Assembly (NCBI RefSeq): GCF_035593345.1
Contig: NZ_CP141606.1
Coordinates: 3,782,001-3,846,000 of the forward strand
Reading direction: 5' to 3'
DNA length: 64,000 bases
DNA from: Lelliottia sp. JS-SCA-14
GTDB taxonomy: Bacteria; Pseudomonadota; Gammaproteobacteria; Enterobacterales; Enterobacteriaceae
Part shown: positions 30,697-39,759 of the stretch, piece after piece
Position numbering within the stretch: position 1 is the stretch's first letter
Layout: each line of letters starts with the position of its first letter
The notes under the pieces: generated by a model
Told to the model about the DNA's origin: nothing
The model's database searches: none
Seen by the model: only the letters and a program-made list of their open reading frames with translations
Program-made: the position numbers and the translations under genes

Positions 30697-31659
30697 TTAT
30701 CCGGCAAGCGGTATTTCAGCATTAAATTCTCGTCCGGATTTCACCACGCCATAAGCCAGCTGGAGCAGTTTTCTCATTCCGGCACATACGCGTTCCTTCC
30801 CTGTCTTTCCTCTCGCTGCCAGCCTGTCCATCAGATTTTTAACCACCTCATTGCACCTTCCCGCCACCACTGCCGGCATATACAGCGCACTGCGCAGCTC
30901 TGCGTGACCTACTTTTGACAGCCTGCTTTTTCCTTTCCACATCCCCGACTCACAGCGCCGTGGATTCAGCCCGGCGTAAGCCACCAGTGCCTTACTGTCA
31001 CTGAACCGTCTCAGATTACCCGCGAACGCCAGCAGGCTCACGCTCAGCATTTCACCGATCCCGGGGATGCTCTTCAGCAGTTCCCTGTCCCGCTTCAGGT
31101 CAGGGTTATCATCGATGTGCTGGCTGATTTTCTTTCGTGTTTCGTCAATCAGTTCATCCAGCATGGCGACATGTTCATGCAGTGAGGGAACAATGACCTC
31201 GTCGGCTGCTTCAAGGCGGTTCATCTCCATCTGCCGCATCTCTTCCAGATTACGCAGGTGGCGTACCAGCGCCGTCAGCTGACGCTCGCTCAGCGGCGCA
31301 GGATACCAGGGGGCGGGTTGATACAGGGCGCAGTAGCGGGCTATCAGTGCCGCATCACTTTTGTCCGTTTTGTTGCGGGTCAGCTCCGTATTGCCAAACG
31401 CGTGTATACGGGCGGGATTTTCGAGGCTGACACAGCAGCCGTTATCGGCCAGCAGGGTGGCAAGTTCAGTGCTGTAGCAGCCCGTCGCTTCCATGCAGAC
31501 ATGGCAGTCGCCAAAACGTGCCAGCCAGCTGAGGAACTCGCGGCATCCGGCAGAGGTGTTAGGGAATTTTTTGGTTTTGTATTTCTGATTAGGCAGCAGG
31601 ACGGCGACATCAAATTTGAGTTTGGCGATATCAACGCCGACAGGAATAAGCTCCATCAT
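30697..31659 (-). CDS. IS110-family DEDD transposase/recombinase
   Basis: The 320-residue enzyme has the N-terminal RuvC-like DEDD domain (VGVDIAKLKFDVAV, CMEATGCYSTELA, NKTDKSDAALIARYC), a coiled helical linker (about 125-190) and the C-terminal Transposase_20 domain. The latter has LLKSIPGIGEMLSVSLLAF, VAYAGLNPRRCESGMWKGKSRLSKVGHAELRSALYMPAV and GKTGKERVCAGMRKLLQLAYGV. No disruption is seen, so it may be active. IS110 enzymes of this type are guided by a bridge RNA made from the non-coding left end, which is present here. Start at 31659 or the next codon, also ATG. Confidence 0.95.
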   Translation of the reverse strand: MMELIPVGVDIAKLKFDVAVLLPNQKYKTKKFPNTSAGCREFLSWLARFGDCHVCMEATGCYSTELATLLADNGCCVSLENPARIHAFGNTELTRNKTDKSDAALIARYCALYQPAPWYPAPLSERQLTALVRHLRNLEEMRQMEMNRLEAADEVIVPSLHEHVAMLDELIDETRKKISQHIDDNPDLKRDRELLKSIPGIGEMLSVSLLAFAGNLRRFSDSKALVAYAGLNPRRCESGMWKGKSRLSKVGHAELRSALYMPAVVAGRCNEVVKNLMDRLAARGKTGKERVCAGMRKLLQLAYGVVKSGREFNAEIPLAG

Positions 31660-31684
31660 GGCACTCCGTAACCTTATGAATAAT

Positions 31685-31872
31685 ATCGCCGGACCATCCT
31701 TATATGTGGGTGCTCAGGGCACAGGATACCGTTCGGTCTTGAGGCGACAGGGAAACAGGTTACCGGGGCATAATCTCTCCCACGGGCTCAGTGGCACCAG
31801 GGCCGGGTGATGCTCACCGGTAACCTCCCGATGATCAGTCGGGGATCTTCTCCGCAGAAGCGGAGAAGATCA
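31685..31872 (-). ncRNA. Candidate bridge RNA of the IS110 element
   Basis: Three structures occur in order on the minus strand. First, a perfect 12-bp hairpin (31871-31844, GATCTTCTCCGC). Second, a target-binding loop closed by GGTTACCGG/CCGGTAACC (31825-31817 and 31766-31758). Third, a donor loop closed by GACC/GGTC (about 31740-31691). The target loop holds CCCGGCCCT (31807-31799), identical to the left side of the occupied target plus core, and GGGAGAG (31781-31775), complementary to CTCTCCC on the right. The donor loop holds ACGGTATC (31732-31725), identical to the IS right end plus a core base, and ATAAG (31703-31699), complementary to the left end. RNA ends are approximate. Confidence 0.75.
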
Positions 31873-31881
31873 AGACATAAG

Positions 31882-31896
31882 GGCCGGGGTGAGGGG
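31882..31896. repeat. Intergenic palindromic repeat, part right of the IS insertion
   Basis: GGCCGGGGTGAGGGG completes the right arm interrupted by the IS; see the part at 30602-30681. Confidence 0.8.
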
Positions 31897-31901
31897 AAAA
31901 A

Positions 31902-33041
31902 TTACCCCCCCATCCCCATTTTCAACACCGCCGCAATATTCCGCGCCGCCATCCGCACATTCACTGCCGCGCTCTCCAGCGCCTCTTCCAGCGTGCACAC
32001 CCTATAAATCACGCTAAACACCGCGTCGATCCCGTGCTGATGCACCACGCCGACATCCGCCGTCAGGCTGCCCGCAATTCCGATCACCGGCTTGTTGTAG
32101 CGTTTAGCCACCTTCGCCACGCCAACGGGGACTTTGCCGTGGATCGTCTGGCTGTCGATACGCCCTTCGCCGGTAATCACAAGATCTGCATCGGCAACCT
32201 GTTTATCCAGGTGCAGCGCGTCGGTGACAATCTCGATCCCCTGGCGCAGTTCGGCACCGCAAAACGCATACAGCCCCGCGCCCATACCGCCGGCCGCCCC
32301 GCCGCCTTCAAGATTCAGGACGTCGATATCCAGATCGCGGGCAATGATTTTCGCGTAGTGTGTTAGCGCGTCGTCCAGTCTGTCGATCATCTCCGGCGTC
32401 GCCCCTTTCTGCGGGCCAAACACCGCCGATGCCCCTTCTTCCCCCGTCAGGGGATTAGTGACGTCGCAGGCCACTTCAATCCGGCAGTCGGCCAGGCGCG
32501 AGTCCAGCTCGCTGATATCAATGCGCGCCAGCTTTTCCAGCTCGCCGCCGCCGAGACCAATCGGATTGCCGTCGCCATCCAGCAGCTTCGCCCCCAGCGC
32601 CTGCACCATCCCGGCCCCGCCGTCGTTGGTCGCACTGCCGCCGATACCGATGATGATATGTTTCACACCCGCATCCAGAGCGTGACGAATCAGTTCGCCC
32701 GTGCCCCAGGAGGTGGTTTTTAGCGGATTGCGTGAGGAAGGCGCGACCATCTCCAGGCCGCTCGCTGCCGCCATTTCAATGAATGCGCTCTGCTCGTCGC
32801 CCGATAATCCGTAAAACCCTTCGGCGTTTTCGCCCAATGGCCCCGTGACCCGCACCTTGATAATACCGCCCTGCGTGGCCGCGACCATCGCCTCAACCGT
32901 CCCTTCGCCGCCGTCGGCAACGGGCAGTTTGACGTAGTCCGCGTCCGGGAAGATCTCGCGAAATCCCTGCTCGATCGCCGTCGCCACCTCAAGAGCACTC
33001 AAACTCTCCTTGTACGAGTCCGGTGCGATTACAATTTTCAT
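31902..33041 (-). CDS. garK: Glycerate 2-kinase
   Basis: The 379 residues match the GarK/GlxK type I glycerate kinases, which make 2-phosphoglycerate from D-glycerate. Family segments include MKIVIAPDSYKESLSA, LPVADGGEGTVEAMV, IIGIGGSATNDGGAGM, CDVTNPLTGEEGASAVFGPQKGA and VITGEGRIDSQTIHGKVP. It lies downstream of gudD; the glucarate route ends in tartronate semialdehyde, then glycerate, so the kinase completes the pathway. garK versus glxK cannot be settled from sequence alone. In K-12 garK sits in the gar locus, not here. Confidence 0.9.
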   Translation of the reverse strand: MKIVIAPDSYKESLSALEVATAIEQGFREIFPDADYVKLPVADGGEGTVEAMVAATQGGIIKVRVTGPLGENAEGFYGLSGDEQSAFIEMAAASGLEMVAPSSRNPLKTTSWGTGELIRHALDAGVKHIIIGIGGSATNDGGAGMVQALGAKLLDGDGNPIGLGGGELEKLARIDISELDSRLADCRIEVACDVTNPLTGEEGASAVFGPQKGATPEMIDRLDDALTHYAKIIARDLDIDVLNLEGGGAAGGMGAGLYAFCGAELRQGIEIVTDALHLDKQVADADLVITGEGRIDSQTIHGKVPVGVAKVAKRYNKPVIGIAGSLTADVGVVHQHGIDAVFSVIYRVCTLEEALESAAVNVRMAARNIAAVLKMGMGG

Positions 33042-33129
33042 AAGCCATCCTTACGCCTGTTGACTGGATTGAGCATACACCCGCGCGGAAAACAAAAATG
33101 CCGACTCCCGCAGGAACCGGCATTCACAC

Positions 33130-34467
33130 TTAGCGCACCATGCACGGGCGCTTGTTGTTAAACGTCCAGTCCGGGATGAGATATTGCATCGCCATCGCAT
33201 CGTCGCGCGCGCCAAGCCCGTGTTTCTGGTAGAGCTCGTGCGCTTTCATCAGCTGATCCATATCCAGCTCGACGCCCAGCCCTGGTGTGGTCGGCACCTG
33301 CACCATCCCGCCTTTAATCTCGAACGGCCGTTTGGTCAGGCGCTGATTGCCCTCCTGCCAGATCCAGTGGGTATCGATAGCAGTAATGTTGCCCGGTGCG
33401 GCGGCGGCTACGTGGGTGAACATCGCCAGCGAAATATCAAAGTGGTTGTTAGAGTGCGAGCCCCAGGTCAGGCCGAACTCATGGCACATCTGCGCCACGC
33501 GCACGGAGCCCTGCATGGTCCAGAAGTGCGGGTCTGCCAGCGGGATATCGACAGACTGCAGCGACAGCGTGTGGCCCATCTGACGCCAGTCGGTGGCGAT
33601 CATGTTGGTCGCCGTCGGCAGACCGGTTGCACGGCGGAACTCGGCCATCACTTCACGTCCGGAGAAGCCCTGCTCTGCCCCGCACGGATCTTCTGCATAC
33701 GCCAGCACACCTTTCAGCTGTTTCCCGATGTCAATCGCTTCATTCAGCGACCAGGCTCCGTTCGGATCGAGCGTCACGCGCGCCTGCGGGAAGCGTTTCG
33801 CCAGGGCGACAATCGACTCGGCCTCTTCTTCGCCCGCCAGTACACCGCCCTTCAGTTTGAAATCGTTAAAGCCATATTTTTCGTAGGCCGCTTCCGCCAG
33901 CCGTACCACCGCATCCGGCGTCATGGCCTCGTCGTGACGCAGGCGATACCAGTCGCATTTTTCATCTGGCTGACTCTGATACTCCAGCGGGGTCAGTTTG
34001 CGATCGCCGACGAAGAACAGATAGCCGAGCATTTCGACTTCGCTGCGCTGCTGACCTTCGCCCAGCAGCGAAGCGACGTTAACCCCCAGGTGTTGACCCA
34101 GCAGATCCAGCATCGCCGCTTCGATCCCGGTCACCACGTGAATGGTGGTACGCAGATCGAAGGTTTGCAGCCCGCGCCCGCCCGCATCGCGGTCGGCAAA
34201 CGCACCGCGCACGGCGTTTAAGACATTTTTGTATTCGCCAAGGGTTTTGCCCACCACCAGCGGAATGGCGTCTTCCAGGGTTTTGCGGATCTTCTCGCCG
34301 CCAGGGATTTCACCCACACCCGTGTGGCCGGAGTTGTCTTTGATAATCACAATGTTGCGGGTAAAGAATGGAGCATGGGCACCGCTCAGGTTCATCAGCA
34401 TGCTGTCGTGGCCCGCGACGGGAACAATCTGCATGGACGTAACAACAGGGGTAGAAAACGTGTTCAT
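33130..34467 (-). CDS. gudD: Glucarate dehydratase
   Basis: GudD dehydrates D-glucarate or L-idarate to 5-keto-4-deoxyglucarate. The 445 residues are an enolase-superfamily (MR subgroup) enzyme: the KLKGG lysine motif ([15 protein letters not shown]), metal ligands in [19 protein letters not shown] and [10 protein letters not shown], and the histidine of [13 protein letters not shown]. The start at 34467 gives the known N-terminus ([21 protein letters not shown]). The 16-bp gap to gudX indicates one operon, gudP-gudX-gudD-garK. Confidence 0.96.
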   Translation of the reverse strand: MNTFSTPVVTSMQIVPVAGHDSMLMNLSGAHAPFFTRNIVIIKDNSGHTGVGEIPGGEKIRKTLEDAIPLVVGKTLGEYKNVLNAVRGAFADRDAGGRGLQTFDLRTTIHVVTGIEAAMLDLLGQHLGVNVASLLGEGQQRSEVEMLGYLFFVGDRKLTPLEYQSQPDEKCDWYRLRHDEAMTPDAVVRLAEAAYEKYGFNDFKLKGGVLAGEEEAESIVALAKRFPQARVTLDPNGAWSLNEAIDIGKQLKGVLAYAEDPCGAEQGFSGREVMAEFRRATGLPTATNMIATDWRQMGHTLSLQSVDIPLADPHFWTMQGSVRVAQMCHEFGLTWGSHSNNHFDISLAMFTHVAAAAPGNITAIDTHWIWQEGNQRLTKRPFEIKGGMVQVPTTPGLGVELDMDQLMKAHELYQKHGLGARDDAMAMQYLIPDWTFNNKRPCMVR

Positions 34468-34483
34468 CGTGCAATCCTTTTGA

Positions 34484-35827
34484 TTAGTGGCGACCGAACG
34501 CCGGGCGTTTGCGGTCAAATGTCCAGCCGGGAACGAGATACTGCATCGGGCCCGCGTCATTGCGCGCGCCGCCTGGCAGCGTCTTGTACAGCTCATGCGC
34601 CTTGTGGATCTGATCCCAGTCCAGCTCGACGCCCAGCCCCGGCGCATCCGGTACGGCAATCTTGCCGTCTTTAATCTCCAGCGGATTTTTGGTCAGGCGC
34701 GCGTCGCCCTCCTGCCAGATCCAGTGGGTATCGATAGCCGTCGGTGTGCCCGGCGCCGCGGTCCCAACGTGGGTGAACATCGCAAGCGATATATCGAAAT
34801 GGTTGTTCGAATGACAGCCCCAGGTCAGGCCCCAGTCGTCGCACAGCTGCGCGACACGCACCGCGCCGGAGAGCGTCCAGAAGTGCGGATCGGCCAGCGG
34901 AATATCCACTGAGTTGAGCATGACCGCATGGCCCATTTCGCGCCAGTTGGTGGCGATCATATTGGTCGCCACCGGCAGCCCCGTTGCGCGGCGGAACTCG
35001 GCCATCACCTCGCGACCGGAGAAGCCCTGCTCGGCTCCGCACGGATCTTCCGCGTAAGTGAGGACGTCATTCAGCCCTTTGCACAGCGAAATGGCTTCAT
35101 CCAGCAGCCAGGCGCCGTTCGGATCGACGGTGATCCGCGCATCCGGGAAGCGTTTTTTCAGGGCGCGGGCGCTGTCGATCTCCTGCTCGCCCGGCAGAAC
35201 ACCGCCTTTCAGTTTGAAATCTTTAAAACCGTAGCGATCCTGTGCCGCCTCGGCCAGACGCACCACCGCCTCGCTGGAAAGGGCTTCCTGATGGCGCAGG
35301 CGATACCAGTCGTGATTCCCCGGCGTTTCGGACAGATACGGCAGATCGGTTTTCGTGCGATCGCCCACGTAGAACAGATACCCGAGCACGGTGACCGCGT
35401 CGCGCTGTTTACCCGGCCCCAGCAGCTCGCACACCGGCACGTTCAGCGCTTTGCCAAGCAAATCCAGCAGCGCCGCTTCGAGCGCCGCCACCGCGTTCAC
35501 CCGCAGCTCAAACGTCCAGGCCCCTTTGCCGAATGTATCAAAATCGGCGGCCTGATTGCCTTTGTGGACCTGCTGCACCACTTTGTTCAGGCGCGCAATC
35601 TGCTGGCCGACGACCATCGGAACGGCGTTCTGCAACGTCTGGAGGATCACTTCCCCGCCCGGCGCTTCACCCACGCCGGTGTTTCCGGCGCTGTCCGTGA
35701 GCACCACGATATTGCGGGTAAAACAGGCGTTATGTGCCCCGCCGATATTGAACAGCATGCTGTCGTAACCGGCCACCGGAATGACCTGCATATCAGTAAT
35801 CACTGGACTTGATTGAGTATTCATCAT
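34484..35827 (-). CDS. gudX: Glucarate dehydratase-related protein
   Basis: A 447-residue paralogue of GudD with the same enolase-superfamily motifs ([63 protein letters not shown]). E. coli GudX has low or no glucarate dehydratase activity in the literature I recall, so its true role is uncertain. The start ATGATGAAT overlaps the gudP stop (TGA), giving coupled translation. The active-site region is almost identical to that of GudD over the [17 protein letters not shown] stretch. Confidence 0.93.
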   Translation of the reverse strand: MMNTQSSPVITDMQVIPVAGYDSMLFNIGGAHNACFTRNIVVLTDSAGNTGVGEAPGGEVILQTLQNAVPMVVGQQIARLNKVVQQVHKGNQAADFDTFGKGAWTFELRVNAVAALEAALLDLLGKALNVPVCELLGPGKQRDAVTVLGYLFYVGDRTKTDLPYLSETPGNHDWYRLRHQEALSSEAVVRLAEAAQDRYGFKDFKLKGGVLPGEQEIDSARALKKRFPDARITVDPNGAWLLDEAISLCKGLNDVLTYAEDPCGAEQGFSGREVMAEFRRATGLPVATNMIATNWREMGHAVMLNSVDIPLADPHFWTLSGAVRVAQLCDDWGLTWGCHSNNHFDISLAMFTHVGTAAPGTPTAIDTHWIWQEGDARLTKNPLEIKDGKIAVPDAPGLGVELDWDQIHKAHELYKTLPGGARNDAGPMQYLVPGWTFDRKRPAFGRH

Positions 35828-37179
35828 GCACGCCCCGTGACCGGTTTGAGTTCGACGCGTTTGATATCGCCCACCAGCACCAGATAGCTGAGGACCGCCA
35901 CCAGCGCATGGACACCGACGTAAATCAGCGCGCCGTTGAAGGAGCCGGTGGTGCCGACGATATAGCCGATGGCGATCGGGGTAACGATGCCGGAAATGTT
36001 GCCGAACATGTTGAACAGCCCGCCGCTGAGACCGCTGATCTCTTTCGGTGCGGTATCCGCCATCACCGCCCAGCCCAGCGCGCCGATGCCTTTGCCGAAG
36101 AAGGCCATCGCCATAAAGCCGATAATCATCCACTCGGCGTTGACGTAGTTACAGAACACCATGGTCATGGAGAGCAGCATGCCCAGCACAATTGGCGTTT
36201 TACGCGCGATATTCAGCGACCCGGTGCGGCGCATCAGCCAGTCGGAGATCACCCCACCCAGCACGCCGCCGATAAAGCCGCACACCGCCGGAACCGAGGC
36301 GACAAAGCCCGCTTTCAGAATCGACATTCCGCGCGCCTGCACCAGATAGACCGGGAACCAGGTGATGAAGAAGTAGGTTAAGGCGTTGATGCAGTACTGC
36401 CCGAGATAGATGCCGATCATCATTCGCGAGCCAATCAGCTGTTTGATTTGCGCCCACTTCTGGCTGAAGGGTACTTTGGCTTTATCGCTTTTCAGATCCA
36501 TGTTGATCAGCGCGCCGCCTTCGGCGATGTACTCCAGCTCTTTCTTGTTCACGCCCGGATGTTGGTTGGGTTCGTAGATCACTTTCAGCCAGACAAAGCT
36601 GATGATGATCCCGAGTCCGCCCATGAAGAAGAAGACGTGCGACCAGCCCACCTCGTGGGTCAGCCAGCCCATGATCGGGGCGAAGATCACCGTGGCGAAA
36701 TACTGGGCGGAGTTAAAAATCGCCACCGCCGTGCCCCTCTCCTGCGCCGGGAACCAGGCCGCGACGATGCGGCTGTTGCCAGGGAAGGACGGCGCTTCCG
36801 CCAGCCCAACGAGGAATCGTAAGGTGAAGAGTGCAACGATGATGCCGAAGCCGTTGAAGATATCGACGAAGCCCTGCAGCAGGGTAAACATCGACCAGAT
36901 AAAAATGGACCAGAAGTAGACGCGTTTCGAGCCGAATCGGTCGAGCAGCCAGCCGCCAGGGATTTGGCCAATCACGTAGGCCCATGAGAATGCGGAGAAG
37001 ACGTACCCCATGCCGACCGGATCGAGGCCGATATCTTTTGCCATTTCGGAACCGGCAATCGACAGCGTGGCGCGGTCGCCATAGTTGAAGGACGTGACGA
37101 TAAACAGCATCACCACTATCCAGTAGCGAGCATTGGTGCGCTTCTCAGCGCTGCTCGCCGCTTGGCTTAATGTACTCAT
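35824..37179 (-). CDS. gudP: Glucarate/galactarate MFS transporter
   Basis: The 451-residue protein is an MFS anion:cation symporter of the hexuronate/glucarate type. It begins with a polar N-terminus then [25 protein letters not shown] (the NYxDR motif of the family). It has [22 protein letters not shown] and about 12 membrane segments. It is the first gene of the operon gudP-gudX-gudD-garK and would import D-glucarate. Confidence 0.95.
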   Translation of the reverse strand: MSTLSQAASSAEKRTNARYWIVVMLFIVTSFNYGDRATLSIAGSEMAKDIGLDPVGMGYVFSAFSWAYVIGQIPGGWLLDRFGSKRVYFWSIFIWSMFTLLQGFVDIFNGFGIIVALFTLRFLVGLAEAPSFPGNSRIVAAWFPAQERGTAVAIFNSAQYFATVIFAPIMGWLTHEVGWSHVFFFMGGLGIIISFVWLKVIYEPNQHPGVNKKELEYIAEGGALINMDLKSDKAKVPFSQKWAQIKQLIGSRMMIGIYLGQYCINALTYFFITWFPVYLVQARGMSILKAGFVASVPAVCGFIGGVLGGVISDWLMRRTGSLNIARKTPIVLGMLLSMTMVFCNYVNAEWMIIGFMAMAFFGKGIGALGWAVMADTAPKEISGLSGGLFNMFGNISGIVTPIAIGYIVGTTGSFNGALIYVGVHALVAVLSYLVLVGDIKRVELKPVTGRA

Positions 37180-37478
37180 TGTTGCACTCCTGAATCTTGG
37201 CTTGCGCCAGGTTCATTCTGTACGACATAACCTGTAGGGTAATCAGAATGAGAGGTTAGTGTTTTGCAGTGTTGGTACGGCTTTCCTGAAATAACGGCGC
37301 CGTTTTATTGTCTCTGACTGCATTTTTAGTAACTGACGGGGAGAGTATATGTAAGGGGAGGCCGCTCCCTCACCGTGCATCACCACAACATTGGCGGGCA
37401 GGTCAGAGGTTGTTTGTGGCAAAAGCCCAGGGGAGTGGAAGATAGTTCACGAAAATGGGGAAGAGTGTGAGCTTGATT
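37180..37478. promoter_or_regulatory. Upstream region of gudP
   Basis: About 300 bp precede gudP before the REP pair begins. No gene is visible. The operon promoter must lie here on the minus strand; in E. coli the gud operon is activated by CdaR. I could not place a CdaR or CRP site with confidence. Confidence 0.4.
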
Positions 37479-37547
37479 GCCGGGTGGCGGCTACGCCTTA
37501 CCCGGCCTACAAAACCGTAGGCCCGCGTAAGCGAAGCGCCACCGGGC
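37479..37547. repeat. Paired REP elements between gudP and yqcA
   Basis: GCCGGGTGGCGGC...TTACCCGGCCTAC (37479-37510) is followed by the oppositely oriented GTAGGCCCGCGTAAGCG...CGCCACCGGGC (to 37547). They end seven bases before the yqcA stop. Confidence 0.88.
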
Positions 37548-37553
37548 AAAGGG

Positions 37554-38003
37554 TCAGTTGAGCAACGAGCCCCACTGCTCAACCCACGGATTGGACTGGC
37601 TTTCTGGCTCCGGGTGTTCACCGGCGTCGATCATCAGCATCTCACCGATGCGCTGCGCGCTTTGCTCCTGCAGCAGGGCATCGAACTGCTTACCGCCGCC
37701 GCAGAAATTGGCGTAGCTGCTGTCACCGAGGGCAATAATGCCGTAGCGCGTGTCCGGCTGATAACCCAGTTTGTCTTTGATGGCCTGGAAGAGCGGCACG
37801 ATGCTGTCCGGCAGATCGCCCTGCCCGGTTGTGGATGTCACCACCAGAACGTACTGATCTTTGTATTTTTCCCAGTCGGCGAGCTCCGGATCTTCGTAGA
37901 CCGTCGCTTTGTGCCCCTGACCAATCAGGATCGCTTCGGCCTCTTCGGCCACCAGCAGCGAATTACCGTACATTGTGCCGACAAAAATGCCTACTTCAGC
38001 CAT
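37554..38003 (-). CDS. yqcA: Flavodoxin YqcA
   Basis: The 149-residue flavodoxin-like protein binds FMN. The phosphate loop is [19 protein letters not shown], followed by [13 protein letters not shown] and [17 protein letters not shown], the isoalloxazine-contact loops. It is downstream of truC and ends next to REP elements. Its electron partner is not clear. Confidence 0.93.
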   Translation of the reverse strand: MAEVGIFVGTMYGNSLLVAEEAEAILIGQGHKATVYEDPELADWEKYKDQYVLVVTSTTGQGDLPDSIVPLFQAIKDKLGYQPDTRYGIIALGDSSYANFCGGGKQFDALLQEQSAQRIGEMLMIDAGEHPEPESQSNPWVEQWGSLLN

Positions 38004-38024
38004 GCTTCACTCCCTTCATTATCG

Positions 38025-38804
38025 CTATTGCTGTTCATCCTGAACGTTGCTCGCCACAAACTCAACCCTTTCATTTTCGGGGAGTTGTCCCATCCAGCCA
38101 AACTGTGACAGCGCCTGCATCCAGACGTCATCCAGCCCCGCGCGGATCACCAGCGGCTCGCCGGTAAACGGATGGGTCAGGCTCAGCTGGCTGGCGTGCA
38201 GCATCAGGCGGTTGCAGCCGAAATGTTCCGCGGCGCTGCGGTTCTGGCGCAAATCGCCGTGCTTGCTGTCGCCGATGATCGGGTGACGCAGATGGGAGAG
38301 ATGACGGCGCAGCTGATGCTTGCGCCCGGTATGCGGCTCGAGTTCAACCAGACCGTAGCGGGTGGTCGGAAATTTTCCGGTGGCAACAGGCATTTCGACC
38401 GTCGCCAGACCGCGATAATCGGTCACCGCAGGCTGCGGCTCTTTATCGTCGCGGGCAAATTTATCGGCGATTTTATCCAGCTCTTCGACCAAAGGATAAT
38501 CAAGGGTCGCTTCATCCATCAGCCAGCCGCGTACGATGGCGTGATAGCGTTTTCGAATCTGATGCTGTTCGAACTGCTGGGACAACAGACGCCCGGCCTC
38601 GCTGGAAAGCCCCATCAGCAGTACGCCAGAGGTGGGTCTGTCGAGACGATGAACGGTAAACACGTGCTGACCAATCTGGTCGCGCACGGTCTGCATCACC
38701 ACCACTTTCTCATCGCGATCCAGCCAGCTACGGTGAACCAGCCAGCCCGACGGCTTATTGACTGCGACCAGCCACTCATCCTGGTAGAGGATCTCAATGG
38801 TCAT
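38025..38804 (-). CDS. truC: tRNA pseudouridine(65) synthase
   Basis: TruC makes pseudouridine 65 in tRNA-Ile1 and tRNA-Asp. The 259 residues are an RluA-family enzyme with the catalytic aspartate in HRLDRPTSGVLLMG, the RKRYHAIVRG segment and RKHQLRRHLSHLRHPIIGDSKHG. The start at 38804 overlaps the yqcC stop by four bases (ATGA), and an upstream extension of the frame lies inside yqcC. Confidence 0.95.
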   Translation of the reverse strand: MTIEILYQDEWLVAVNKPSGWLVHRSWLDRDEKVVVMQTVRDQIGQHVFTVHRLDRPTSGVLLMGLSSEAGRLLSQQFEQHQIRKRYHAIVRGWLMDEATLDYPLVEELDKIADKFARDDKEPQPAVTDYRGLATVEMPVATGKFPTTRYGLVELEPHTGRKHQLRRHLSHLRHPIIGDSKHGDLRQNRSAAEHFGCNRLMLHASQLSLTHPFTGEPLVIRAGLDDVWMQALSQFGWMGQLPENERVEFVASNVQDEQQ

Positions 38805-39130
38805 GCCTGGCCGCCGGAAAAGAGCGTGTCCAGACGTTGCAGTTCGATCAGCACGACTTCGCGCACCGGATGCTGGGCATCCAGCGCCATTTCGTAATAC
38901 GGGGCGACGGCAAAATCGTGCGGGAGCGGATAACCCCCGTCCAGCAGGGCATGCAGACGCGGGATAAGCACCCACTGCAGCCACTCAAAGGGCTCAAGGG
39001 TGTCGAGGCAGAAAGGCTGGGTGCTTTCGAATGCCTCTGGCTGCGGCGCCGTTTCCTGCCACAGCTGATGGTGGCGCAACAGAGCTTCGATGGCGTGCAA
39101 CTGGGCACGAACGCTGTCGTTATGCGTCAT
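38801..39130 (-). CDS. yqcC: YqcC family protein
   Basis: The 109-residue protein matches enterobacterial YqcC (DUF446). Conserved features are LLRHHQLWQ, PFCLDTLEPFEWLQWVLIPRLHALLD and PVREVVLIELQRLDTLF. The start at 39130 gives the family length; the frame runs further upstream into csrB. Function unknown. It is coupled to truC. Confidence 0.9.
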   Translation of the reverse strand: MTHNDSVRAQLHAIEALLRHHQLWQETAPQPEAFESTQPFCLDTLEPFEWLQWVLIPRLHALLDGGYPLPHDFAVAPYYEMALDAQHPVREVVLIELQRLDTLFSGGQA

Positions 39131-39188
39131 AAAAACCTCAACGGAAAAACTGAACGGCGCGCAGCATAGCATTCCGGGGCGCAGAAAT

Positions 39189-39549
39189 AAAAAAAGGGAG
39201 CACTGTATAAACAGTGCTCCCGGTTCGTTCCGCAGCAATCCAGCTACAATTTGTGCTCCCTGCTCGTCCGTGACAACTTTTCCAGTGGCCGTGAGGCCTG
39301 ATCGTCCGTAACCGCGCATCCTGCTCACATCATCCTGATGTGATTGTTTCATCCTGAAACGTCCTGGCCTTCCTGACCCACCGGGCATCATGTCCGGTTC
39401 TCATTCTCCGTCCTGGAGGTGTCCTTTACGCGTCCTGCGTGTTCCTTTTGCTTCAATCCTGAAGCCTTCCTGTTGCGCCATCCTGACGTGTCCTGTGTGA
39501 GAAACGTCATCATCCTGATGTTCGTCTCTCGTGTCGTCATCCTGTCGAC
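39189..39549 (-). ncRNA. csrB: CsrB regulatory RNA
   Basis: CsrB sequesters the translational regulator CsrA through many GGA-containing hairpin loops. On the minus strand the RNA begins GTCGACAGGATGACGACACG and carries at least thirteen CAGGA and two AAGGA motifs, many in short hairpins. It ends in the terminator GGGAGCACTG...CAGTGCTCCC with seven U's (39221-39189). The last 40 nt are nearly identical to E. coli CsrB. It lies between syd and yqcC, as in E. coli. About 361 nt compared with 369. Confidence 0.96.
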
Positions 39550-39555
39550 GGACAT

Positions 39556-39584
39556 AGAATCCCTTATTAAGCTTCGTCTTACAA
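39556..39584 (-). promoter_or_regulatory. csrB promoter
   Basis: On the minus strand, TTGTAA (39584-39579) and GATTCT (39561-39556) are 17 bp apart and place the start at the GTCGAC of csrB (39549). Confidence 0.6.
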
Positions 39585-39722
39585 CCCACGCTCACAGAAT
39601 TACCGAACTCATTAATTCGGTAAAAGTGAGGATTTAAAGATTCAACACACTGAAACTAATAGATTTTTAACTAATAAACGCGCTAATGCTGCCAATGAAT
39701 TTCGGCGATCTCTCACAAACCT

Positions 39723-39740
39723 TGTAAGAGATCTCTCACA
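39723..39740. promoter_or_regulatory. UvrY-type operator upstream of csrB
   Basis: TGTAAGAGATCTCTCACA is an 18-bp inverted repeat that differs at one base from the UvrY-binding palindrome I recall for csrB. It is centred about 182 bp upstream of the csrB start, similar to the far-upstream position in E. coli. It also lies just downstream of the syd stop. Confidence 0.8.
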
Positions 39741-39759
39741 AACGCTGTAGGTCAAAGGA

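Larger units (their letters stand above)
30682..31879 (-). mobile_element. IS110-family insertion sequence (IS621-like), intact
   Basis: The boundaries were read by rejoining the interrupted palindromic repeat. The IS lies between AG at 30680-30681 and AG at 31880-31881; on the transposase strand this is a CT core at each end, as for IS621. It has no terminal inverted repeats, as usual for IS110 types. The right end after the transposase stop is only 15 bp. The left end upstream of the transposase is a 220-bp non-coding, strongly structured region. About 1.2 kb in all. Confidence 0.85.

Noticed and set aside
39301..39549. The regularly spaced CATCCTG repeats looked briefly like a CRISPR or tandem repeat array
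   Set aside because: Spacing and flanks vary and the units are CsrA-binding motifs of csrB; there are no uniform repeats or spacers.
39190..39637. Small open frames on both strands over csrB
   Set aside because: The region is the CsrB RNA; the frames follow its repeated GGA motifs and lack ribosome sites.
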